A stretch of 64,000 bases of DNA from Leptospirales bacterium (GTDB taxonomy: Bacteria; Spirochaetota; Leptospiria; Leptospirales; Leptonemataceae), in NCBI GenBank assembly GCA_019694685.1, contig JAIBBM010000002.1, positions 1 to 64,000 of the forward strand. The letters run 5' to 3'. The translations under genes were made by a program, and so were the position numbers. Positions within the stretch are counted from its first letter, which is position 1, and every line of letters starts with the position of its first letter. The notes beneath the pieces were generated by a model. The model was not told where the DNA came from. It was given only the letters and a program-made list of their open reading frames with translations, and did no database searches. Shown in pieces: positions 44,421 to 53,649 of the stretch.

Positions 44421-46201
44421 TTTCTTGATCTAACCCGAACGGTTGTCCAGCCTGCAACACCCACGGCAAGAATCAGAATCCAGAGATTCCCAAATCTTAC
44501 GTAAAACGTAGGATCTACCCAGTTCACCGGAACGTCCCATACCTGGACTTCTTCTACTTCCTGGCCGGAGAGTCTGGGTCCGAGTAATGGTTCTACATAG
44601 TCTCCGGACAGATTTACGAATCCCGAGCTGCCGCTGTTGGTAGATCTTACGATCGCACGTCTCAGTTCAATCGCTCGAATGCGTCCCAGTCCAAAATGCT
44701 GGTAGGTTTCCACAGTTTTGCCATACCAACCGTCTTGCGTTATGTTCACAATGAATCCAGGATTTGAATCATCAAAGTAGCTTCTTACGTATTCCGGAAT
44801 CAAAACTTCGTAGCAGATAAGAGGAAGGAACGTCCCTGCGGGTTGCGCGCCTTCTTTTTTTACGTAGTACGTAAGATTGTGTGCGCTTTCACCTCTTTCA
44901 AAACGGCTGTATCGCACTGCTTCGGGCACAAGTGCGATGAGACCGGAACTATCCAGGAATTCTGCGCCCGGGATGTATTCGCCAAAAGCAAGTAGAGTCC
45001 TTTTGTGGTAGTACTCTCGTCTTCCTCCGTCAGGCGAATAAACGATAGAAGAATTGAATTCAATAGGGCGAGGTCTGCCTGTCACACGATCCAGTTTGAC
45101 GTCTGCTGCCACTTCGTTTGCATACACAGTTGCTTTGTATTTCGTCGCCAGTTTTTGCATCATGGACGCGAACTCCGGGCTGTAAATGCCCTCAATGCGC
45201 GTGACCATGTTGTCCTGGGTCGTCAAATTGTTGGGAACAGCTGACTCAGGCAGCACAATCATGTCTAGAGGTCCGGCCGCGGCCGCTTTTCCCACGAGCG
45301 ACGGGATTCTATTTTCAAGGATGTCGCGCACTTCATCGCGCGGAATCAGACCTTCTCCGGCGCGCGGAAGTCGTGTGTTTGGTTGTATCATGGCCACGCG
45401 AACATGAGGAGATTGTTTTTCGACGTTCGCCATCTGGTAGAGACGCACATAACCCCACACCAACACAATGGCGAATAACGTGGGAACGGCCCACTTTCCG
45501 CGGTTGTCGCTCCAGGCGCCGCTCTTCAGTGCACTCATCACTGCTTCCGATGCTTTCTCTTGGCCCTGGGCGATTGAATGCAGGATCGTCTTGAACAGTG
45601 CATAGAGAGCGTAGCTGCCTGCGAAATGCAGAAAAGATATCCCGTATACTCCTGCGAATTCCGCTACCTGGGACAAAGGTCTGTTCTTACCGGCCAGATT
45701 TCCCCAGTACCAGGGGAATACCTGAGGTGCCAGGTAATCCGTGAGCACGCAGAGAGTGGCCGCGACCAGCCACATGGGAGGTAGCTTTGTTTCGAATCTC
45801 TTGGCGAAACCAAATGCTACCAGAAACATTGGAATCTTCAAATTGAGAAGGATCGTGTATGGGATGAATATCAAGAGTCCTAGAGCAATGTTGAGTCCGC
45901 CGTACGTGCTAAAGAGGTGGAGCATCCAGTAAAAGGAAAACAGGCAAAGAAACATCGCGCCGAGTGCTCCAATTCCCAGAAGCTTCCACGCATGATTCTG
46001 ATATCGATCGGCGAAATGAAACAGCGGCCATGAACAAATCCAAACAATGCCTGGAATAAGGAATGGATCGAGCGAAAGCGTACAGAGGCCTCCGAAGACA
46101 ATGCAGCCTGCGATGACCTCGATCCATGGATTTGCAAAAAAGCCTGGCAAAGGCAGGCCTTCGTTTTTCTTCGTATTACCGGCCGATCGAGGAGATGCCA
46201 T
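44417..46201 (-). CDS. lnt: apolipoprotein N-acyltransferase
   Basis: Adds the third acyl chain to lipoproteins in the inner membrane. About 594 residues: hydrophobic spans through residue 240, then a nitrilase-like domain with catalytic Glu in VLPESAVP, Lys in the TLLAFGEYIPG neighbourhood and Cys in LICYEVLIP. A final membrane span ends the protein. I start at ATG 46201, which has AAGGGG four bases upstream. A longer TTG start at 46240 has no ribosome site. That ATG shares CATG (46199-46202) with the divergent pyrE start. The many lipoproteins in the window are potential substrates. Confidence 0.9.
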   Translation of the reverse strand: MASPRSAGNTKKNEGLPLPGFFANPWIEVIAGCIVFGGLCTLSLDPFLIPGIVWICSWPLFHFADRYQNHAWKLLGIGALGAMFLCLFSFYWMLHLFSTYGGLNIALGLLIFIPYTILLNLKIPMFLVAFGFAKRFETKLPPMWLVAATLCVLTDYLAPQVFPWYWGNLAGKNRPLSQVAEFAGVYGISFLHFAGSYALYALFKTILHSIAQGQEKASEAVMSALKSGAWSDNRGKWAVPTLFAIVLVWGYVRLYQMANVEKQSPHVRVAMIQPNTRLPRAGEGLIPRDEVRDILENRIPSLVGKAAAAGPLDMIVLPESAVPNNLTTQDNMVTRIEGIYSPEFASMMQKLATKYKATVYANEVAADVKLDRVTGRPRPIEFNSSIVYSPDGGRREYYHKRTLLAFGEYIPGAEFLDSSGLIALVPEAVRYSRFERGESAHNLTYYVKKEGAQPAGTFLPLICYEVLIPEYVRSYFDDSNPGFIVNITQDGWYGKTVETYQHFGLGRIRAIELRRAIVRSTNSGSSGFVNLSGDYVEPLLGPRLSGQEVEEVQVWDVPVNWVDPTFYVRFGNLWILILAVGVAGWTTVRVRSRK

Positions 46202-46772
46202 GGGACCCCTTGCTAAAGAATTGTTTGAAGCGACACGCAATCATATTTATCAATTTAGAGAGGAGCCGTTCACTCTGGCATCAGGCCGGAAGTCGAGGCA
46301 TTACTTCAACTGCAAAAAAATCACTCTTGTCCCGGGTCGCCTCCACATGCTTGCTCGAGTTTTACGAGACGAAGTCATTCCTGCGGCAGGCCTGTCTCCG
46401 GAAGCAGTGGGTGGTCTAACACTGGGCGCGGACCCAATCGGTTGCGCTCTCTCTCTAGCGTATCATGAAGCTGGGAAGCAGGTGGTTCCTTTGATCGTTC
46501 GCAAAGAGGCCAAGTCGCACGGCACAGGTCAGAAGATCGAAGGTGAATGGAAGGGCGTACACGAAGTGCTGGTGCTGGACGATGTCATCACTACAGCTGG
46601 CTCCACTCTTCAGGCGGTGAGCGCGTTTCGCGAAGCGGGCCTGGTGGTGCGTCATGCGGTGTGCATTGTAAATCGCGAGGAAGGCGGAGAACAAGCACTG
46701 CGCGAACAGGGCATCACTCTTTTTCAGGTCTTCAAAAAGAGTGATTTCTCCCTGGTAAAGGATCCGGATTAA
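46200..46772 (+). CDS. pyrE: orotate phosphoribosyltransferase
   Basis: Converts orotate and PRPP to OMP in pyrimidine synthesis. 190 residues. PRPP-binding loop VLVLDDVITTAGSTLQAV, substrate region FTLASGRKSRHYFNCKKI and VRKEAKSHGTGQKIEG (flexible catalytic loop). The frame opens at 46047, but ATG 46200 has GAGGAG at ideal distance. It is divergent from lnt with overlapping start codons, and ends eight bases from the convergent glycosyltransferase gene. Confidence 0.94.
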   Translation: MGPLAKELFEATRNHIYQFREEPFTLASGRKSRHYFNCKKITLVPGRLHMLARVLRDEVIPAAGLSPEAVGGLTLGADPIGCALSLAYHEAGKQVVPLIVRKEAKSHGTGQKIEGEWKGVHEVLVLDDVITTAGSTLQAVSAFREAGLVVRHAVCIVNREEGGEQALREQGITLFQVFKKSDFSLVKDPD

Positions 46773-46780
46773 AGTCTCGC

Positions 46781-47674
46781 TCAGCGCTTCTCGAAGATCG
46801 CTTTTGCAACTCCCTGCAGTGCGCTTAGGATGGAGTCTGGCTTTTCACCATCCGGCTGCTTTGGCTGCAGGTACTTCACCGCAAACTGATTGTACTGTTG
46901 CTCTATCTGGATGATGCGACCTTCGAGATCGTCCACGAGTTTTTTTGCGGATTGTTTGTCCCCTTCATTGAAGGCACCGAATTCATACTCTACAATGTCT
47001 TCTGTGACTTTGCCCTTTAACAGAAGATGCAACTCCACCTGCATGTATTTTCCAATCAGAGAAAGTCGTCCTTCTTTCTTGAGCCTGCGAACACTTACTT
47101 TCAGTTCTACGTTGTTGAGAACTCTAAGAGGGCGAAACACAGAAGCTCTTTGCACTATGTCGTGATCTTCTGCGAGTTTGAGAGTTTCGTCAAAACCACC
47201 CACTCGTTCGAAGAGCCTCTTGGTCATAAAAATGCAGAATCCGGCTGCGCGTGGATTGAACGATTGATTTACTTTTACGGAAAGATTGGCCAGATGAAAG
47301 AGCAGTTGATCGAGTCTTAGATCGGAATCCGGTTTGAATTCGCAGGTTGCTAGATCGAGGAAACGATCCTGCATTTCTGCAAGTGCTCCCTGTAGAAAAT
47401 CGTGCGGAAGAATTACATCTGAATCAAAGAAAAAAAGAAATTCCCCTTTTGCGGCGGCCGCTCCGCGATTTCGACCTGGTCCAGGCATGCCGCCTGGCAC
47501 AACATGAGCACCATAGCTCTTCGCAATTTCAATGGTCTTGTCTTTAGATCCCGCGTCCGCGACAATTACTTCGTAATCAGTGAAAGTCTGGTTTTTTATA
47601 CTTTCTAGAAGGTGGGGCAGGTCCTGTTCTTCGTTCAGTGCTGGAATGACGATGCTGATTTTGGGCATAGGCAT
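46781..47674 (-). CDS. family 2 glycosyltransferase
   Basis: 297 residues. GT-A fold: ISIVIPALNEEQDLPHLLESI at the N-terminus, VIVADAGSKDKT, GRNRGAAAAKGEFLFFFDSD (metal-binding Asp-x-Asp region) and VGGFDETLKLAEDHDIVQR. No membrane spans, so cytoplasmic or peripheral. It probably decorates envelope polysaccharide or lipid. Two in-frame starts (47674 and 47668) are both possible. Confidence 0.88.
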   Translation of the reverse strand: MPMPKISIVIPALNEEQDLPHLLESIKNQTFTDYEVIVADAGSKDKTIEIAKSYGAHVVPGGMPGPGRNRGAAAAKGEFLFFFDSDVILPHDFLQGALAEMQDRFLDLATCEFKPDSDLRLDQLLFHLANLSVKVNQSFNPRAAGFCIFMTKRLFERVGGFDETLKLAEDHDIVQRASVFRPLRVLNNVELKVSVRRLKKEGRLSLIGKYMQVELHLLLKGKVTEDIVEYEFGAFNEGDKQSAKKLVDDLEGRIIQIEQQYNQFAVKYLQPKQPDGEKPDSILSALQGVAKAIFEKR

Positions 47675-47690
47675 TCAGGGGCCGGGCCCT

Positions 47691-47730
47691 GCCGGGATAC
47701 AAGGAAAAAAAGAAAGCCTTGGTACCCGGC
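47691..47730 (-). terminator. imperfect stem-loop after the Cys-repeat gene
   Basis: Arms 47691-47704 and 47717-47730 pair at 11 of 14 positions around a 12-base A/T-rich loop (T-rich on the minus strand). It lies just past the stop codon of the Cys-repeat gene and before the glycosyltransferase gene. It may end or process that transcript. No T run follows the stem. Confidence 0.4.
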
Positions 47731-47740
47731 CGGCGGTAGT

Positions 47741-48133
47741 TTAGCGGCAGTAGCCGTCGTTGTTTCGCAGAAAGGCCTTGCAATTGTCTGTCTGGCAGTA
47801 TCCGTCATTTTTTCTGAGGAATGCTTTGCAATCGTCTGTTTCGCAATAGCCATCGTTCTTGCGCAAGATCGCCTTACAGTCACCTGACTGGCAGTAACCG
47901 TCATTTCCACGAATCACAGCTTTACAGTCGTTTGTGTCGCAGTAACCGTCGTTCGCGCGCAGTAGAGCCTTGCAATCTCCGGACGTGCAGTAGCCGTCGT
48001 TCTTTCTAAGGAATGCTTTGCAATCATCTCCGGACCACTTGCGATAGCCTACATCTTTGATTTCAAAAGAATATGCGAAGAGCGCACTTGCGCCTATCAG
48101 CAAGATGGATAGAATGGGAATCAACTTTTTCAT
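47741..48133 (-). CDS. exported protein of six 16-residue Cys repeats
   Basis: 130 residues. A signal peptide (MKKLIPILSILLIGASALFA) is followed by a short lead and six exact-length repeats of pattern x-x-x-D-C-K-A-x-L-R-x-N-D-G-Y-C from residue 34 to 129. All twelve Cys are kept, as are the N-D-G turns. The whole mature protein is repeat. It could form a disulfide-bonded, possibly metal-binding rod in the periplasm. I know no described family. The longer frame to 48391 is a shadow of the MFS gene. No ribosome site is evident before ATG 48133. Confidence 0.8.
   Translation of the reverse strand: MKKLIPILSILLIGASALFAYSFEIKDVGYRKWSGDDCKAFLRKNDGYCTSGDCKALLRANDGYCDTNDCKAVIRGNDGYCQSGDCKAILRKNDGYCETDDCKAFLRKNDGYCQTDNCKAFLRNNDGYCR
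47747..48034 (-). repeat. six tandem 48-bp units
   Basis: Six head-to-tail units of exactly 48 bp encoding the 16-residue Cys repeat. The protein pattern is conserved while synonymous positions vary between copies, so the units are not recent duplicates but are selected at protein level. Confidence 0.85.
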
Positions 48134-48189
48134 AACGTTATTTGACGACCGGTTTGCCAGTTCGTCCATGAAAAAATCACGCGGTGACG

Positions 48190-49449
48190 TTACGTCGCGA
48201 CGTTTTCTATGGATTGGGCGCGGTTCACATCTCGTACGTAGTACTTGCTTGCTGCAAAGAAGAACAGAGCCGATACCAGAGAAAACGCAGGCAATACAGA
48301 AAGAGCGGTGGCAATGTCCGTGTGATCCGAAATGCTTCCAATGAGCAAAGGCCCGACCGATGCTCCCAGCATGTTCATGGAAACCACGCAAAGGCTGTAA
48401 GAAACAGCGCGAAGGCCAGGGTGGACTACGTCCTGAGTCAGCGCCGCTCCCGCAGGTACATAGGACACTGCGACCAGTCCTCCCACTAAGATCATACCGT
48501 ACTGAGCGGAGCTACCGTGCGAAAACAAACTGAACGCGACCCAGAAAACCGCAGTGGTGACGAGAGCGGAAAGTCCAGCGAATACAGGTCTCGCGTTTGG
48601 TTTCTTTTTGTGCCAGAGATCCGCCAGAAATCCACCGAGAGGCGCGCCCACGATGGCAAGGAGCATCACAGCTCCTCCTTTTGGCCCCGCTTGATCCATG
48701 GGAATTCCCTGAGTGCGATGCAGGAATGTGGGAAGCCAGACGAGCAGAGCACTGGTCACAACGTTGTTTGCCGCAAATGCAATGTAGGTCAGAATGAGAC
48801 TTGGAGTTGCGAGGAATTTTTTCGCAATGGGTAGCATGCCCATGTGTTTTTGATTTTCGCTTAGCTTTACGGTCTTGTAATCCTTCACGAAAAAGAACAA
48901 AAGTGAAACAACGAGGCCCGGCAGAGCCACCAGTCCAAACGCCCGTTGCCATCCGTAATGTTGCGCCACATATCCACCTACGGCGACTCCAGTGGCGGCT
49001 CCCAGTGGAATGGATGCATTCCAGATTCCCATAAAGAGGGATCTTCGCTTGTCTGAAAAAAGACCTGCGATCATGGCAGTGCCACCTGGGGCGTAACCTG
49101 CTTCTCCCAGTCCAATTCCAATTCGCGCAGCAAAGAGTTGAGCAAAGCTTCCCGCAAATCCGCATGCTGCAGTGAATAGACTCCAGATCACAGCCATCGT
49201 GCCAATCACTCTGGTTCTACTCCAGCGATCAATGAGCACGGAAATGGGAAGTGTGCCTGCGGCGATTGTGAAAGTTACAATAGAAGTGAGTGACCCGCAT
49301 TCCGCGTCTGTGAGCCCCCAGTCTTTTTTCAAGAAAGGGAAAAGAGAATTCACTACGGTTCTATCTGCGTAGTCAAAGAAATACAATAGAAACAAAAGAA
49401 CAAATGTGAAAACTGCCTGACCGCGACTGCGTTTGCCCTCGTTCTCCAT
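48190..49449 (-). CDS. MFS transporter (spinster/anion-symporter-like)
   Basis: 419 residues with twelve predicted spans. The N-terminal FFDYADRTVVNSLFPFLKKDWGLTDAE and DRWSRTRVIG (loop 2-3 signature), then RIGIGLGEAGYAPGGTAMI, are typical of the spinster and phthalate/hexuronate permease groups. The substrate is unknown. It is third in a run with a TPP enzyme and an epimerase. GAGGAA lies before the ATG, one base after the epimerase stop. Confidence 0.9.
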   Translation of the reverse strand: MENEGKRSRGQAVFTFVLLFLLYFFDYADRTVVNSLFPFLKKDWGLTDAECGSLTSIVTFTIAAGTLPISVLIDRWSRTRVIGTMAVIWSLFTAACGFAGSFAQLFAARIGIGLGEAGYAPGGTAMIAGLFSDKRRSLFMGIWNASIPLGAATGVAVGGYVAQHYGWQRAFGLVALPGLVVSLLFFFVKDYKTVKLSENQKHMGMLPIAKKFLATPSLILTYIAFAANNVVTSALLVWLPTFLHRTQGIPMDQAGPKGGAVMLLAIVGAPLGGFLADLWHKKKPNARPVFAGLSALVTTAVFWVAFSLFSHGSSAQYGMILVGGLVAVSYVPAGAALTQDVVHPGLRAVSYSLCVVSMNMLGASVGPLLIGSISDHTDIATALSVLPAFSLVSALFFFAASKYYVRDVNRAQSIENVAT

Positions 49450-49450
49450 A

Positions 49451-50404
49451 TCATTTCCTCAGGTGTGGACTATTTTCTATGTAGTACTGAAAGACTTCGC
49501 GTGAAGTTTTTCTGGGAATAAAACCGAACTTCTCTTTTAGCATTTTGTTTGAGAGCACGGGTCTGTAGCGCAAGAAGTCCACCTGTTCGGGGCCGTATCG
49601 CACGAGGCCAAGTGGTTTGCAGATGGCGAAAACTGTTTGTAGCAATGCGGCAGGAATCGGGATGAATTTTTTTCCTAGAATGCGCGCGATTTCTGGCAGA
49701 TCTACCTTTCCGTCTCCCGCTAGATTGTAGATTCCCGTTTTGCTCGTGGTTGCTCCCCGGATCAAACATTCCACAACATCCTGGTCCCAGATGAAAACGA
49801 AAGGAGAGTCAGAACCGGCCACTCCAGGCACAAAAGATCTTTCAAATAGATTTGTGATCTGGTTTCGCGTTCCTGCACCAAGTACAGTTCCAGGACGGAA
49901 GATGAGTTGAGTCAGCGAAGGATGCTTTTTGCGGTACTCCGAGAGCATTTCCTCAACGAGTCGTTTGTGTCTGGAATAAGGAAACGAATCATTGCCGCGA
50001 AGTTGATCTGTTTCCTTTAACCATTCTGGATTGTCCGAGTGATATCCGTAGGCAGCCCCGCTAGACGTAACAATGATCTTTTTTGTCTTTGTCTCTGCGC
50101 ATCCCTCCAGTACATTTTTGGTTCCCAGCACATCCACTCGGTACTCAAGTTGTGGATCGCTGTTCTTTGGCGGACTGACAATGGATGCAAGATGAACCAC
50201 AGTATCTGGTTTGAACTTCTTAAATACTGCCCGGAGCTCCGTTGAACTCACATCGCACTTTTCAAAGTTCGTGCCGCGTACCGGGTGGAGTGGTTCCCGA
50301 ACGTCCACGCCAAGTATTTTTGCTCCGCTCTTTTTTGCCGCGAGGCCTGCGATGAAGAGCGAACCAATGTAGCCTGCGGCACCTGTTACTAGAATGCGTT
50401 TCAT
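49451..50404 (-). CDS. NAD-dependent epimerase/dehydratase (extended SDR)
   Basis: 317 residues. Rossmann motif LVTGAAGYIGS, then VHLASIVSPP, SSGAAYGYHS and a Tyr-x-x-x-Lys in FPYSRHKRLVEE. Sugar-nucleotide epimerase-like, with the substrate not certain. The frame is open to 50500, but ATG 50404 in a four-base overlap with the TPP-enzyme stop is the natural start. Confidence 0.88.
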   Translation of the reverse strand: MKRILVTGAAGYIGSLFIAGLAAKKSGAKILGVDVREPLHPVRGTNFEKCDVSSTELRAVFKKFKPDTVVHLASIVSPPKNSDPQLEYRVDVLGTKNVLEGCAETKTKKIIVTSSGAAYGYHSDNPEWLKETDQLRGNDSFPYSRHKRLVEEMLSEYRKKHPSLTQLIFRPGTVLGAGTRNQITNLFERSFVPGVAGSDSPFVFIWDQDVVECLIRGATTSKTGIYNLAGDGKVDLPEIARILGKKFIPIPAALLQTVFAICKPLGLVRYGPEQVDFLRYRPVLSNKMLKEKFGFIPRKTSREVFQYYIENSPHLRK

Positions 50405-52140
50405 TTGCCCTTTGGTTCTTTGTGCATGTCTTTGAAGTAGATCAGACCGGGCACCCACATGTGTTTGACCGGATTCACATCCACGTGAATCACCGCGCAT
50501 TTGTCTGCCGCCAGCGAACGTTCGAGTGCTTTCTTGAACTCAGCCGGGGTCGAAACTCTTTCTCCGTGAGCACCCATGCTCTGTGCCAGAAGATCAAATC
50601 GAATTTCGCCAAGGTCAGCGTTGATGGTTTCGTGAGGTCCAAGCGATTTCTTGATCAGAGTTTTGATAGGCTTCAGAGCGAATTGTTGATTCATCTTAAC
50701 CATTCCCCACTGGCGATCGCAGGCCACCACGTAGATTGGCTTTAGTTTGTTTCGAATTGCTGTTTCTATCTCCTGCGGATGAAATCCCATGGCGCCATCC
50801 CCGATGATGCAGAGAACTTTTGATTTTGGTCGCGCGACGCATGCGCCCAGTGCCTGGGCAACACCCGCTCCGAGCATCCCCATTTTAAACGTCGAGAGAA
50901 TCGTATTAGGTTTTCGCACGTCCCAGAAAAAGTTGGCCCAGATGGTTGTGTTTCCTCCATCTGCAACGAGGATTGTATCATCCGGGAAGACTTTGCGCGC
51001 GATGGCCGCCATGTGTCCGGGATACATGGGAGACGAATCGTCCTTGAGGTTTTCTGCCAGTTTTGCTCTTTCCCGATTGCGTTCCGCATTGTAGCGATCA
51101 ATTGCAGTCTTGCGCGAAGGTACACGTGCCCTCGCAATCTTCGCGTTGAGCATTTGTAAAAATACTTTAACATCTGCCTGAATACCAAGATCGATAGGTT
51201 TGTTTGCGCCCATCCAGCGGCCTTCTATGTCCACTTGAATCATCTTTTGTTTGGAAGGGTGTCTCCAGTAAGGAGCTTTTCCCCACCAGTCCGTTTCCCC
51301 GAGACGCGAACCCAGAGTCAAAACCACGTCTGCGTCGTTTCTGAGTTTATTGTTCATGGCAACGTCGATCATAGGAAATACGCGTGTTGTTTCCACAGCC
51401 GCGCCTCTCGCGCACCAGCTCATGGTCACAGGCGCATCCAGGAGTTCTGCTGTGCGCGCAAGTTCATCGAATGCGAGAGCATGAATCACACCGCTCCCTG
51501 CGTGGATGAGAGGCATACCCGCGGACAGAAGCATTTTCGCTGCGCGCTCAACCTGGTCTTCCGATGGATGCAATGGTTCTGTTTGTCTAAACTTGTTTTT
51601 GGATAGCAGAGAAGGGCTTGCTTTTACTTTCGTATTGATGATGTCTTCCGGCACATCCAGATGAACGACTCCCGGTCTTCCAGTCCAGGACATGCGAAGA
51701 GCGGTGTGTGTCATTTCAGTGATTCTACCAAAGTTTGGAACATGCTCGCTCCACTTGGACATAGGTCGAATCACGCCTGTCTGATCAAAGCACTGGTAAG
51801 TTCCACCGCGGTCCGGATACATGATGCCAACTCTCCTGGCGCTTGTAATCAGTAGCACGCGGTTGCCTTCTACGTTTTCAACCGCTACCCCGGGAAGCGC
51901 ATTGGCCACTCCAGGACCGTTAGACGCCATACATACACCCAGTTCCCCCGTCAGACGAGCGTAGGCTGCCGCCATATGAAGTGCGCTCGTTTCATGCCTG
52001 GGCCCAATAAGTTGGATTCCGTTTTTGCGAAGGCTGGAATAGAATCCAAAATAGGTTCCGTCAATGATTCCGAAAACAACCTTCACGCCTTCCTGTTTCA
52101 AGATTCTTGCAATGAGTTCCCCGCCGCTCAGTTCTGCCAT
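50401..52140 (-). CDS. thiamine-diphosphate-dependent enzyme (acetolactate synthase-like)
   Basis: 579 residues in the three-domain layout of the family: N-terminal pyrimidine-binding domain with catalytic Glu in GPRHETSALHMA, a central domain, and a C-terminal PP domain with IIGDGAMGFHPQEIETAIRN (Mg-TPP motif). Members include acetolactate synthase, benzoylformate decarboxylase and oxalyl-CoA decarboxylase. No small regulatory subunit follows, so a catabolic or C-C lyase role is as likely as branched-chain synthesis. GGGGG lies seven bases before the ATG, and TATACT (52177-52172, minus strand) is a possible -10. Confidence 0.87.
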   Translation of the reverse strand: MAELSGGELIARILKQEGVKVVFGIIDGTYFGFYSSLRKNGIQLIGPRHETSALHMAAAYARLTGELGVCMASNGPGVANALPGVAVENVEGNRVLLITSARRVGIMYPDRGGTYQCFDQTGVIRPMSKWSEHVPNFGRITEMTHTALRMSWTGRPGVVHLDVPEDIINTKVKASPSLLSKNKFRQTEPLHPSEDQVERAAKMLLSAGMPLIHAGSGVIHALAFDELARTAELLDAPVTMSWCARGAAVETTRVFPMIDVAMNNKLRNDADVVLTLGSRLGETDWWGKAPYWRHPSKQKMIQVDIEGRWMGANKPIDLGIQADVKVFLQMLNAKIARARVPSRKTAIDRYNAERNRERAKLAENLKDDSSPMYPGHMAAIARKVFPDDTILVADGGNTTIWANFFWDVRKPNTILSTFKMGMLGAGVAQALGACVARPKSKVLCIIGDGAMGFHPQEIETAIRNKLKPIYVVACDRQWGMVKMNQQFALKPIKTLIKKSLGPHETINADLGEIRFDLLAQSMGAHGERVSTPAEFKKALERSLAADKCAVIHVDVNPVKHMWVPGLIYFKDMHKEPKGK

Positions 52141-52228
52141 TTTGATCCCCCGCTTTTTGTTTCAAATCTGTAGTATATGTTTCTTAACTAATTTTGGGTG
52201 TCTGTTCACTTGTCATTTTCAACTATTC

Positions 52229-52999
52229 CTACACTAAAAAAGACACCCCGGATACCAGGAGCACCGACTGCACTACAAACCAGAACGTGCGAACTGAAAT
52301 CCTGTGATGAAGAAACTCTCCCAAATAAATACCAATCGGAATGAGAGGTAAAAGCAAGAAGATCGCTTCCACCAGTTGGCTGGACCATCTCCCTTCGTAT
52401 GCGTAAAAACCAATTAGAAAGAAATTGAAGAACAACCAGATGGTCATCATGGTGCTTCGAAATACAGAAGCGCCCAGGTTCTTTCTGCTCACGGCATACA
52501 CAAGAAGCGGACCTCCAGATGCATAAATCCCATGCGTGATTCCAGAGGCAAATGTCCAGAATCGAAACTGGGCGTTGCTCATGGCAGGCATGGATCCAGT
52601 TCGGCGCATGAGCCGAATTCCTTCTCGCACTGCGAAAATGACAATGAGAATCCCGAGCATGGGTTTGAGCGCCGGAACTGGTATCGACGCAAGTAGAATC
52701 AAGCCGACGCCCACTCCCGCGCTCATCCAGGGTAAAATCTCTTTAAAGACCAGAGTGGATTCAATGGACTTTCTATGTTGGATCACGAAATAAAGGCAGA
52801 GTGGGAGATTGAGTCCAACGAGTACTGGCAGAAGTTGAGGGATGGAGTAGATGTGAGCACTCAGAGCAAGCGCAATGACTGTGCTTCCAAATCCAGTGAT
52901 CGCCTGCGTTGTGTAGGAAAATAGAACGATGCAGCCCAGAAGCAGGAATGCTGGATTTAGCCCGGCTTGAATGCTTTCAGCGGCTGCCATCTGGTTCAT
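52229..52999 (-). CDS. TauE/SafE-family sulfite/anion exporter
   Basis: 256 residues, seven to eight spans. The family motif TTQAITGFGSTVIALAL is in the first span, and a repeat-related stretch (FASGITHGIYASGGPLLVY) in the second half. TauE/SafE proteins move sulfur-containing organic anions, but the substrate here is open. I use ATG 52999 rather than the longer frame to 53026. It lies 88 bases downstream of the TPP-enzyme gene start, pointing left like its neighbours, so it reads toward that gene's promoter region. Confidence 0.85.
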   Translation of the reverse strand: MNQMAAAESIQAGLNPAFLLLGCIVLFSYTTQAITGFGSTVIALALSAHIYSIPQLLPVLVGLNLPLCLYFVIQHRKSIESTLVFKEILPWMSAGVGVGLILLASIPVPALKPMLGILIVIFAVREGIRLMRRTGSMPAMSNAQFRFWTFASGITHGIYASGGPLLVYAVSRKNLGASVFRSTMMTIWLFFNFFLIGFYAYEGRWSSQLVEAIFLLLPLIPIGIYLGEFLHHRISVRTFWFVVQSVLLVSGVSFLV

Positions 53000-53082
53000 T
53001 CTACCATTTGCATGCCAGTCGCGCAACTGTTGAAAACCACAGTTGCTTGACCACTCTGTGCACGCCGTAAGATTCAGGGTCC

Positions 53083-53649
53083 GTGCGAATTGTACTGGCC
53101 CATTCTTACGATATAGTGACTCAGGGGTTGCGCGCAGAGCTCGCTGCTTTCTCTTCTCTCAAACTCGCATTCCTGAAGCCGCTTTACCCTCGCGTGTATG
53201 CAATGGGAACATCTGTGGGAGCAACTTCTATTCTGATCGCGCTTCCCGGAATGGCGGAGCTGAGTGCTGTGATCGCAGAAAATCCAATGTTCAGTTTTCA
53301 GAGATTCGTGGATGAGACGCCCGCGGCTCCTTCATTTCTACCAGGATGGTTCAAATTCCTGGTTGTAAGCATTGCAAAAAAGCGCGGGCTATTTGATGGG
53401 CTGTCGAGCGCACAAAACAGTCTTCGCATCGCAAGCACGGTGCCTATCTTCTTCATTCACAGCAAAGCGGATGGACTCATTCCGTGGAAACATTCAGAGG
53501 AATTGCATGCTCTGTACAATGGACCAAAAAAACTCTGGATCACGGAAACGGGAGAGCATGCAGCTGTATGGAACACTCACAAAGAAGAGTACGAACGAGC
53601 ATTGACTGATTTCTTGAATCAGCCACCCATCATTGCTCCACGCAGATGA
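53083..53649 (+). pseudogene. N-terminally truncated alpha/beta hydrolase
   Basis: 188 residues that begin close to the nucleophile: Ser in MGTSVGATS, acid in HSKADGLIP, His in GEHAAVW, all present. Related hydrolases at 43512 and 61195 have about 100 more N-terminal residues, including the membrane anchor and the oxyanion-hole strand, which I cannot find upstream in any frame. The start would be GTG 53083 with AGGG four bases upstream. It may be a decayed gene or a shortened one. Its end overlaps the convergent lipoprotein gene by 20 bases. Confidence 0.55.
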
